This document shows positions 25,259 through 33,048 of a stretch of 44,293 bases of DNA, piece after piece. A program made the translations under genes and the position numbers. Origin of the DNA: Glaciecola sp. UBA1851 (GTDB lineage: Bacteria > Pseudomonadota > Gammaproteobacteria > Enterobacterales > Alteromonadaceae); contig DDIL01000057.1 of the NCBI GenBank assembly GCA_002338515.1, forward strand, positions 45,571 to 89,863. The letters run 5' to 3'. The notes beneath the pieces were generated by a model that did no database searches, was not told the origin of the DNA, and saw nothing but the letters and a program-made list of their open reading frames with translations. Position 1 is the first letter of the stretch. Each line of letters opens with the position of its first letter.

Positions 25259-28200
25259 TGCGTAGCCTCCTCAGGCAGACTTACCGTACTACCCAACGAA
25301 AGCGCACTTTCTAGCTCGGTTGAATCTATCGCTTTAACTTTATAACAATAGGTTCTGCCTGCTCTTGCTTTGTTGTCGGTAAATGTAAAACTAGCACCTG
25401 ATGAAGTTGAGCCAATTTGGCTAACTCGACTACAACTACTTCCTCTATATATCTCATATTTAGCAATGTCAGACTCTGGATTAGCTGTCCAATTTATAGC
25501 CACACCAGTAGATGCAACCTGCGCATCAACGCCAAGTGGAATGGATGGTAGGGGTTTTGTGCTAGCAGAAACAAGTTCACCCTTTGTTCCTTCCACTTCA
25601 AATGTATTAAAACTCGCAATTTGATAACTGTAACTTGCCCCATCTTCCAGTCGACTAAAGAAACTGCCCGTATCGGTATAAGAGCTTTGGTCAGCCTTTA
25701 ATGTTTCAAGTTTATCTAATTCGCCATCATCATTTACTTTGTAGACAGTATAACCCGCAACATCAGTATCTGTTAAAGGTGTCCAGTCTAATTTTACCGA
25801 TTTAACCAAACCAGACTCGGCGGTTAATACTGGCGCTTCTGGCAAGTCTTTTGTGGCCGCTTGAACAATATTTGATGTACCTAACGTAAAGGATTGCATA
25901 TCGTCTGTTTGTAATGTTAATTGGTAATCATATTCTTTCTGGTCTAATAAGCCTTGCTTGTCGATATAGCTAGTAATTGAGCTAGATAAGGTGGCAAGTG
26001 GTTGCCATTCACTTGACCCGACAGGCCGCCTATTAACCACAGCGCCTACATTTGAATGTGAAGACTCCCATTCTATTATTATTTGTCTAAGCAATTTATC
26101 TTGCTGAACCGCTAATTCAACCTGCTTAATGTTGCTAACGCTCTCAACTATGGTTGGCGCTGAAATTAACTCATCGTTATCCACTACTCTAAATTGATAG
26201 GTTGGAGAAACATATGGATAGATATTAGTATCGCTAAAGGCATTATCGTTTGCTGCAACCTTAGTAACCTCGGTAAAGTCATTTTCAAATGGCCATTTTC
26301 TTTCGATAATAACTTGCTTTAAATCATTCTCATTACCTACTTGCCAACTAATATCAATTTGATTTGCCTTTGCAACCGTTGTTACATCACTAACACTTTT
26401 AGGTAATGGCTTACTTGAAGCCGTCACTCTCTCACCAACAAAGCCCGTTGCATCAAATATGTTTTTACTGGCTATTGCATACTCATATTCAACGCCATGT
26501 TTGATACTAGTAACGCCAACAATATTACTTTGTATTGGGCCTTCGGTGACGTTGTCTACAAAGCTTGTTTGGTTCGCATCGTCTAACAAAGCAATTGATA
26601 ATAATTGCTTACTAGCGCCATTTTTTTCACGCCTGAAAATTACATAACCTTTGATGCTGTCATCATCAACCTTATTCCACGTTAGTTCAATTCTATTAGG
26701 CAAGTTAGAATTGACGATAAGGTTTTGAGGGGCAGGAATATCTTTGGTTTGCACGTTTATCACATTAGATTCAGCTAATAAGTTGCCGTTTAGCCAAGAC
26801 TCAATTTTAACGCTATAACTTTTGTCGTCTTCTAAATTTTGGTTATCAATGTAACTATTTTCTGAATAATCTGTGATTTCAGATACAAAGGCTAGGCTAG
26901 ATTCATCTTCACCCCTAAAGACTTTGATGGTAGCCGGTAATGCCGCATTTTCCCAAGCTAAAGAAATTTGTCTGAGCATGCCAGGTTTAGGATTTGTTAA
27001 AACAAGCGGCAACAAAATTTGCGTTGGAGGAGACTCAGTGTAAGCGCTATTTAAACCATCAACATCCACAATTTTTATTCTATAAGTCGCTTCTGCGCCT
27101 GCAATCATATCGCCATCAACATACGATTGTTGCGCGGCTAAAAACTCTTGGACCACATTGAAATTTTGGCCATCAAAACTTCGTTCAAGCACAAAATTTG
27201 CAACATCGTCTTGTGTGACGGATGCCGGTAATTGCCATGACAATGTCACTGTTTCGTCAACAAACCTAGCATTCAAATTCTCTATAGGTTCAGGTGGGAG
27301 TTTAGTTGATACTAATACCGCTTTGCTTACCGGGCCTGAAACATTAAATTGATTTATGGACGCTACAGAGTAGTAGTACTGCATACCATCATCTAAGCCA
27401 GCTTCGTCAATAAATGATGTCGCTAAGGGGTCCATTACTTCGCCAATACGAGTCAGTGTGAACTCTTGATCTTCAGTAAAGGGACCACGAAAAACGGAGT
27501 AACCTTTTACATCTGGGTCAACAACAGGTGACCAAGAGATTTTCACCGCTCTTACAAGGCCTGACTCACCTTTAACCTCTGTAGGAGGTGAAAGTGCACC
27601 TTTACTTTGGGCTGTCAATACATCAGATTTAGGTGTTTCACCATAGTCATCATAAACAGAAATGGCATACTCAAATAATTGACCCTCTTCTTGGATGTCA
27701 GTGTCTGTGAATGACGCAGTAGAAACGCTTGGTAATTCGGTGAGTAGCGTAAAATCTTCACTAGCTGGGTCTTTTCGATAGACCCTATATCCAAAACCAG
27801 CACTGGCGGGTTGCCAACCTAATTGAATTTCTCTTAACGTATCATTACTCATGAGTGAAAGAACAGGTGGTTGTGCAGGCGAATAATTAAATGGTTCTGT
27901 GACTTGGCCTTTTTCAGAAAGTGAAAACGCTCGCAAACCATAAATTACCGTTCCATTAATAGAACTGGCCTGAGCGTCTTCTATCGTTAACTTATTGAGA
28001 CTCGTTTGTTGCTGACGACTATTGCTAACGTTATTTGGCAAGACATAATTACCAACCACTTGCCAGTCTGTAGTGGGTGTTCGCCGAAGTAACTCATAAC
28101 CTGCAATGCTTCTAGTTACATTCGCAGCGCTTGGGAAAAATTCTACTGCAACAGAACTGACTCGCTCTATTACTTGCATAATTGTGGGTGGCTCTATAGC

Positions 28201-29049
28201 AGATAGCACTGTTTCCTGAACGGAAACAGTCGCAAGTGTATCACTTCTTATCTCTTCGCCATTACCATCAATCATACTCACGCGATAATAATACGTAGCG
28301 GCATCAGAACCCGGTATATCAGTAGCAGATAACTCAGACTCACTCGATAAATAGCTAAATGGACCTTCCTCAGATTCAGCACGGTAAAGGTTAAAACCTA
28401 AAAATTCTTGGCTAGGGTTGGTAAGCGTCCAACTTAATACCACACTGCCCGAGTTGTTGACGGCGGTTAATGTATCAATCCAGTCTGCATCAAGAGTATC
28501 CACCACTCTCTCGGATTCTATTTTATGTTCAGTAATAATATTGTGGATTTGCTCACCAATATAGTCAGATTGCAAAGCAATTTGAGCTTGATTAGTAAAC
28601 GTAAAACTTAATTCACCGATTGCCTTTGCTTGAATGGGTGAAACAACTTCAATATTAGCCACTATTTGTTGGTTTTCTCGCCTCACTTGGCCAACAATTA
28701 CATAGTTTAGGTTTAGTACAGTTGCTGCCTTTACCGCTTCGTCTGCACTAAACTTTTGAATAATATCATTCCTAGTGAGCGCTTTTTCCAATTCCCGTTG
28801 ATTAATAACCATATAACCGGGTTTTTTACGCAACTCATTTCTGACGATGTAAGACACTTCTCCCTCTAAACCAACAACATCAATAGTAGCTGCAACAAAT
28901 TGGAAAACACCCACAGATGATTGGTCTTGCTGACGGGCATGTGCAAATTGGTTAACAGCCAAAGTCACGCTTACTATCGCTAAAAGAATAGATAAACGTG
29001 ATTTGGTCATTTTAAGATATTTCCTCAAAGAAGAAAAAAAGCGACTCAT
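25255..29049 (-). CDS. CsgG-like N-domain plus eleven Fn3 repeats (minus arm, gene 3)
   Basis: The protein (1264 residues from MSRFFS) has a signal peptide ending near FAHA. A CsgG/TolB-N-like domain follows at residues about 45-180: VGVFQFVA, VINQRELEKAL, LNYVIVGQV. Eleven Fn3-like domains of about 95 residues then fill the rest. The last nine form three tandem triplets. The final Fn3 has two cysteines. There is no lipobox or C-terminal membrane anchor, so it is periplasmic or surface-exposed through a partner. The start at 29049 has GATAGGATATTA just before it, as in the gene upstream. A later ATG at 29010 with GAGGAAAT also gives a good signal peptide. Its length (about 11 x 4 nm if extended) could span or extend from the envelope. 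Confidence 0.85.
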   Translation of the reverse strand: MSRFFSSLRKYLKMTKSRLSILLAIVSVTLAVNQFAHARQQDQSSVGVFQFVAATIDVVGLEGEVSYIVRNELRKKPGYMVINQRELEKALTRNDIIQKFSADEAVKAATVLNLNYVIVGQVRRENQQIVANIEVVSPIQAKAIGELSFTFTNQAQIALQSDYIGEQIHNIITEHKIESERVVDTLDADWIDTLTAVNNSGSVVLSWTLTNPSQEFLGFNLYRAESEEGPFSYLSSESELSATDIPGSDAATYYYRVSMIDGNGEEIRSDTLATVSVQETVLSAIEPPTIMQVIERVSSVAVEFFPSAANVTRSIAGYELLRRTPTTDWQVVGNYVLPNNVSNSRQQQTSLNKLTIEDAQASSINGTVIYGLRAFSLSEKGQVTEPFNYSPAQPPVLSLMSNDTLREIQLGWQPASAGFGYRVYRKDPASEDFTLLTELPSVSTASFTDTDIQEEGQLFEYAISVYDDYGETPKSDVLTAQSKGALSPPTEVKGESGLVRAVKISWSPVVDPDVKGYSVFRGPFTEDQEFTLTRIGEVMDPLATSFIDEAGLDDGMQYYYSVASINQFNVSGPVSKAVLVSTKLPPEPIENLNARFVDETVTLSWQLPASVTQDDVANFVLERSFDGQNFNVVQEFLAAQQSYVDGDMIAGAEATYRIKIVDVDGLNSAYTESPPTQILLPLVLTNPKPGMLRQISLAWENAALPATIKVFRGEDESSLAFVSEITDYSENSYIDNQNLEDDKSYSVKIESWLNGNLLAESNVINVQTKDIPAPQNLIVNSNLPNRIELTWNKVDDDSIKGYVIFRREKNGASKQLLSIALLDDANQTSFVDNVTEGPIQSNIVGVTSIKHGVEYEYAIASKNIFDATGFVGERVTASSKPLPKSVSDVTTVAKANQIDISWQVGNENDLKQVIIERKWPFENDFTEVTKVAANDNAFSDTNIYPYVSPTYQFRVVDNDELISAPTIVESVSNIKQVELAVQQDKLLRQIIIEWESSHSNVGAVVNRRPVGSSEWQPLATLSSSITSYIDKQGLLDQKEYDYQLTLQTDDMQSFTLGTSNIVQAATKDLPEAPVLTAESGLVKSVKLDWTPLTDTDVAGYTVYKVNDDGELDKLETLKADQSSYTDTGSFFSRLEDGASYSYQIASFNTFEVEGTKGELVSASTKPLPSIPLGVDAQVASTGVAINWTANPESDIAKYEIYRGSSCSRVSQIGSTSSGASFTFTDNKARAGRTYCYKVKAIDSTELESALSLGSTVSLPEEATQ
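25281..27867 (-). repeat. three tandem ~290-residue super-repeats, each of three Fn3 domains
   Basis: Aligned core tryptophans in the protein (numbered from the earlier ATG at 29064) fall at 417, 511, 610; 704, 796, 907; and 999, 1094, 1192. Steps between equivalent positions are 285-298 residues. Domain-type signatures also recur. First domains have LR(E/Q)I before the Trp strand, second domains have N-x-F-x-(V/A)-x-G near their end, and third domains end with (V/A)-(V/I)-D. This indicates duplication of a three-domain unit, not of single domains. Confidence 0.75.
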
Positions 29050-29101
29050 TAATATCCTATCCATGATATTTGATCATTAGTTTACGGCAACCTATGTGAA
29101 T

Positions 29102-31090
29102 TTATTGAATAAACTCATGAGTATCTAGCAAGTTATCAATTCTAGTTCTTGCTTCGCGGCTAATAGGAGATGAAGAAACTGATTTTAGCTTTTCATTAAA
29201 GATTGAGTAGGTGTAATATTCTACCGCTTTCTCTATTTCACCGCGTCTTTCGCTGTCTTGGCCTTGATTATAATAAAAGCTTTCCAATTGTTGCAGTGGA
29301 CGAAGAACATCACTTGCCATAGACTCAACCACAGCTTCAGTGAGGTTTTGCAGAATTTCGGTATCTGTTGGTATTTCCATTGCATCGAACTCTACACCCG
29401 CCTCGGATACACCTGCATTAGCGGTGTCTTCAACAGGCAGCTTTCTTTCAATTGTATCAACTCGGGTATTTTCACCAGTTAAAACATCAACAATTCTGAA
29501 CGATAACTGAATAAAACCAACTTTCTTAGTTTGTGTAACTTCGTATTCAGTTTCACCATATTCTGGCACTAATATTTTTGCTTGTGGTGCATTTTTTAAA
29601 TCAGATTTACTTGGTCGAGGGTTAGCAGCCTGCCAGTTCAAATAGTCGATATTATCTGAGATTCTTTCACCTGTTTGGTAGCGAATGGTTTTGGTACTTT
29701 TCGCCGTATTTTCATCGACTTTATACAGTAGTACAGAGCCCATAATTGCGTAGTCAATACCATAAACACGCCCCATTTCTTTTGCCGTACTTTCAGATAC
29801 TACGCCAATTTGGCCTAACTTCATTTCTTCTAGAATAGACTTAAGATTTTCACGCTCTAAAATAGTGATGTCGTTACTTGCATTATTAAACAAACGAGAA
29901 ATTAAGTTATTGGCAACAATAACACCGGCATCGTCACTGTCACTTGGACTGTTAAAATCAAAAACAGCGATAGAACGTTTGGCTCTTTTAGAAATACCAT
30001 CTTCTACTTCTCTTATCTTCTCAAACAAATCAGGGTAGTTTGGCATCACATCTTGTATAGCACTTAGTAGAGACCAGGCCATGGCATACTTGCCTTTATC
30101 AACATACTGAGCCGCGGTAAAATCTGCTTTTTGAGAAAAAGCATCAACATAACTTGTAATAAGGGCAGGCTCAGATACTTCATTGCTGATAATCGTTTCT
30201 AGCAAATCTTTTGCATGCATTAATCTGTTATCTCTAATAGCGTCAAGAAACCCTTTAACACTTGCCACGTTCAACGCTTCTTTCGCCTGAGACGCCAATA
30301 ATAAACACTCGCTGTGCGTGCGGTTTAAATTTAACGCTTTGTTACAAGCATTTAAAGCGGACTCCCAGTCTTCATTAGCTGCATGGCCTTGTGCAACAGA
30401 AAAGAAGTAGGCAGGGGAATTATTCTTTTTCGCTTTTGCCAACATACCTTTCGCAATATTATTGTTCGGATTAATGGCAAGTATGTCATTTAATAGTTTT
30501 TCAGCCGCACCAAAATCATCAGCTTTAATCGCTTCATTAGCTAGTTTAAGATAAGTTTGATTGACTTCCTTTTTTATATTGCTGAGTCGTAGTGTTACGT
30601 CTTCATAATTAGTAAATTTACTATCAATTGCACTAAAACCTTTAAATGCTGTTACTAAATCACCCGCGTCGTAAGCAGATTTAGCTTTTGCATATTGCGA
30701 AGATAGCTCAGCATAAAGTTGCTCTTTAGCAGCACTTACTTTAGCGACAAGTGGAGAAGAAACAGAGTCTAATGTTGCATTATTTTGTAATGTCGCCACC
30801 AATGCCTCGGCTTGTGTGATATCGTCATTTGTAATATCGCCAGATAACAAAGCGTTGATTTTAGCAACAGACTCTTCTTGAAATTTACGCTTCAAGTTAG
30901 CTAACGCAGTTTTATACTGTTCATTTCTAGGGTTTTTCTCAACTGCTTGCACCATAAATGCTATGGCTTCTTCATATTTGTTGGCAGCGGCCAGTTGATT
31001 ACTCGTATCAAATTCTTGCTTACCAGCTGAAGTAGAATTACAACCGGTTATAATTGATGCAACTGCGACAGCAATAATTAGTTTTCTCAT
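29102..31090 (-). CDS. CsgG-family lipoprotein with TPR-like N-terminal half (minus arm, gene 2)
   Basis: I start at MRKLIIA (662 residues), preceded by ATAGGATATTAATT; the frame extends 15 codons upstream into the FlgT-like gene. Lipobox ITGC. Residues about 20-365 are helical repeats of TPR type (YEEAIAFMVQAVEKNPRN; LLNDILAINPNN; WESALNACNKAL). Residues about 375-600 form a CsgG domain: SIAVFDFNS, a helix, ITILERENLKSIL, MGRVYGIDYAIMGSV and IQLSFRIVDVLTGE. CsgG is the curli export channel of the outer membrane; a nine-fold ring would be the expected fold type. Another TPR-like unit ends the protein. The transmembrane beta-strand part cannot be judged from sequence alone. It is the best CsgG match in the cluster. 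Confidence 0.88.
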   Translation of the reverse strand: MRKLIIAVAVASIITGCNSTSAGKQEFDTSNQLAAANKYEEAIAFMVQAVEKNPRNEQYKTALANLKRKFQEESVAKINALLSGDITNDDITQAEALVATLQNNATLDSVSSPLVAKVSAAKEQLYAELSSQYAKAKSAYDAGDLVTAFKGFSAIDSKFTNYEDVTLRLSNIKKEVNQTYLKLANEAIKADDFGAAEKLLNDILAINPNNNIAKGMLAKAKKNNSPAYFFSVAQGHAANEDWESALNACNKALNLNRTHSECLLLASQAKEALNVASVKGFLDAIRDNRLMHAKDLLETIISNEVSEPALITSYVDAFSQKADFTAAQYVDKGKYAMAWSLLSAIQDVMPNYPDLFEKIREVEDGISKRAKRSIAVFDFNSPSDSDDAGVIVANNLISRLFNNASNDITILERENLKSILEEMKLGQIGVVSESTAKEMGRVYGIDYAIMGSVLLYKVDENTAKSTKTIRYQTGERISDNIDYLNWQAANPRPSKSDLKNAPQAKILVPEYGETEYEVTQTKKVGFIQLSFRIVDVLTGENTRVDTIERKLPVEDTANAGVSEAGVEFDAMEIPTDTEILQNLTEAVVESMASDVLRPLQQLESFYYNQGQDSERRGEIEKAVEYYTYSIFNEKLKSVSSSPISREARTRIDNLLDTHEFIQ

Positions 31091-31100
31091 AATTAATATC

Positions 31101-32156
31101 CTATTTGATGGAAAGTGTGAGCGTTGAGTTAGCAAAACTCTCCACAGTAAAACTTATATCGTCAAGCTCAGACAATTGGCTTAATTGATCATAGAGCTGT
31201 TCAGGCCAACCTGAGTAGGTAGCCGATAACAAATACGAATTGGTATTTTGGTTTTCAGTTGTTATGCCACTCAAGCCAATAACTGCTTGTTGAAGCTGGT
31301 TTTCAACCATAGACCTTTGTTGTTGATTTAGATTAGATAACTTCAATAGCACTGGGTTTTCTAATTTACTCAACCAAATAACGCGCGTCTCTAAATTCAC
31401 TTTTTGAGCGATTCTTTTACTAATCTTACTTGCCATTGATGTTAAGCCTTTAGCTACATCTCCTGCTTTTTTTTCTGCATATGAAACTGATGTTATTTGC
31501 GTTTGTGTTGCGGTATTTAATAACATGCCAGCTACGCTTAGCTGCGACGTATTAATTTTTGTGCCTTGAAAGTCATTCGAGTTAACGTTTGCCGAAACAT
31601 TCAGCTTTATTTCAAAACTCGCATCTAAAATAGATGAATCATCCAATACAACGAAGCCTTGCTTTGCCAGTGCTTGAGAGGTTTCAGCTTTGACTGAAAA
31701 TAAAGCTGAATCAGTATATTGATTAGAGCCACCAGCTGTAATATTAAGCTTGATACGAGGCTTCTTTGACCATAAGTTATTATTGATAAGGTCTATTGCT
31801 TGCTGTGCTATTTCAGTATTATTGACATAGGCCTTAATCGTCACTTGGTAGGTACTTTCATCAAGCTTCTGTTCATTTAAGATATCGAATTTATCTAAGC
31901 GGCCCTGAGTAGTTGCATAGATTTTTTCACTGGCCAACATGAAATTTTTGGTTTCAGTTCTAGCACTAATAAAACTGCCCATTAACTGTTCAACCGCTAA
32001 CCTTTTTGCGTCTTCAATCGCAGATTGGCGGGCCGCACTCAAATTACCATCTTTTATAAAGCCTAAACCCGTCGATTCTACTTGCGCAGCAGACACGGGC
32101 AATGCAATTGCCAAAACAATGAATAAAAGTACCGCGGTAAAAGAACGTATATTCAC
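31101..32156 (-). CDS. FlgT-like periplasmic protein (minus arm, gene 1)
   Basis: A 351-residue protein with a signal peptide ending PVSAAQ and no lipobox. Residues about 24-110 match the FlgT N-terminal domain: VESTGLGFIKDG, helix SAIEDAKRLAVEQLMG, then RLDKFDILNEQ and a strand YQVTIKAYV. Residues about 130-250 and 270-351 may correspond to FlgT middle and C-terminal TolB-N-like domains (PRIKLNITAGG; VIWLSKLENP). In Vibrio, FlgT builds the H ring and is needed for assembly of the flagellar basal body. Here no flagellar gene is near. Start codon is GTG with AAGGA 8 bases upstream. It opens the eight-gene minus arm, and the next start is 10 bases after its stop. Confidence 0.8.
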   Translation of the reverse strand: MNIRSFTAVLLFIVLAIALPVSAAQVESTGLGFIKDGNLSAARQSAIEDAKRLAVEQLMGSFISARTETKNFMLASEKIYATTQGRLDKFDILNEQKLDESTYQVTIKAYVNNTEIAQQAIDLINNNLWSKKPRIKLNITAGGSNQYTDSALFSVKAETSQALAKQGFVVLDDSSILDASFEIKLNVSANVNSNDFQGTKINTSQLSVAGMLLNTATQTQITSVSYAEKKAGDVAKGLTSMASKISKRIAQKVNLETRVIWLSKLENPVLLKLSNLNQQQRSMVENQLQQAVIGLSGITTENQNTNSYLLSATYSGWPEQLYDQLSQLSELDDISFTVESFANSTLTLSIK

Positions 32157-32429
32157 GTTGAATTCCTTTTCAGATAATTAGAAAACGGTAAGTGATTGTA
32201 AGTAATGATTATTAATAGATACAACATATTCCGAATAATATATTAAATTAACTTTGGGTTATGCTCTTTACGCAACATATAACGCTACAATATTAAATAA
32301 TTGATTTTATTAGTGATAAAAAATCAATTACACAAAACCACAAATCTAAATACAAAGCTTGAGCATTGTAATACTAAGTAAATCTAAACGTTAGTCAATG
32401 AGCAATTAGAACAAAAGTAGATTTAAACG
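32157..32429. promoter_or_regulatory. upstream region of the minus arm, with repeats
   Basis: This 273-base very AT-rich region must hold the promoter of the minus arm. It contains an inverted repeat (ATTGATTTT at 32300-32308, AAAATCAAT at 32320-32328). Two 18-base direct repeats with 16 identities lie at 32376-32393 and 32415-32432 (AAGTAAATCTAAACGTTA and AAGTAGATTTAAACGTTA), 39 bases apart. The second overlaps the end of the acyltransferase gene. Regulator binding is speculative. Confidence 0.4.
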
Positions 32430-33011
32430 TTATTTGTATATCGATTTTGCAGGATACTTAGGTTGTATAGTGCGATAAAAAGCGTAAACCTCTCGCATGG
32501 TATCATCAAAATTTTTTTCTACTTGTAGACATGGCCCAATCACAACGATTTTTTTCTCAAAATCGAACCCAATAAGTAAAACTGGCACTTCTGCTTTTGC
32601 TGCTATCGCTAGAAAACCTGTTTTCCACGGATAAATTGCTGAACGTGTTCCTTCTGGTGCAACGGCTAATATAAATTTGTCATGTTGATTAAATTGCTCA
32701 ACCACTTGACCAACTATACCGTGAGGAGAACGTCTATCAACCGGTATGCCTCCTAACCAAGTTAAAATATGCTTTACAACCGGCACAAAAATACTGTGCT
32801 TACCTAGGAATTTTATTTTAATTTTTAACGCGAATAAGACAGCTACACCCAGAAAGAAATCCCAATTTGAGGTATGAGGGGCAACCGCAATAACACATTT
32901 TGAAAGTGGAGGAAGTTCACCTTCTATTTTCCAACCTACCAGTTTTATTACGGAACACCCTATCCAAGCAGTAAATCGATTCCCTCCTTTTGGTAAACTG
33001 TTGTGAGTCAT
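32430..33011 (-). CDS. PlsC-like acyltransferase (LPLAT superfamily)
   Basis: A 193-residue protein of the lysophospholipid acyltransferase superfamily, which transfers acyl groups to glycerophospholipids or related acceptors at the inner membrane. Motif I is HTSNWD (H46-x4-D51) and motif III is APEGTRS (near 117-123). A lysine-rich segment and GKHSIF (near 73-78) fit the acceptor-binding region. It is shorter than E. coli PlsC (245) and of the type often annotated as a generic 1-acyl-glycerol-3-phosphate acyltransferase. AAAGGAATGTA precedes the ATG. It lies 273 bases upstream of the envelope minus arm on the same strand. Confidence 0.88.
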   Translation of the reverse strand: MTHNSLPKGGNRFTAWIGCSVIKLVGWKIEGELPPLSKCVIAVAPHTSNWDFFLGVAVLFALKIKIKFLGKHSIFVPVVKHILTWLGGIPVDRRSPHGIVGQVVEQFNQHDKFILAVAPEGTRSAIYPWKTGFLAIAAKAEVPVLLIGFDFEKKIVVIGPCLQVEKNFDDTMREVYAFYRTIQPKYPAKSIYK

Positions 33012-33048
33012 TACATTCCTTTCTCGTTACTTTTACTAACAAAATGGA

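Noticed and set aside
15343..32156. A standard type II or curli (csg) secretion locus
   Set aside because: There is no csgA/B major subunit, no GspD secretin, no GspE-type ATPase and no csgE/F-type gene. Only CsgG-like folds are present.
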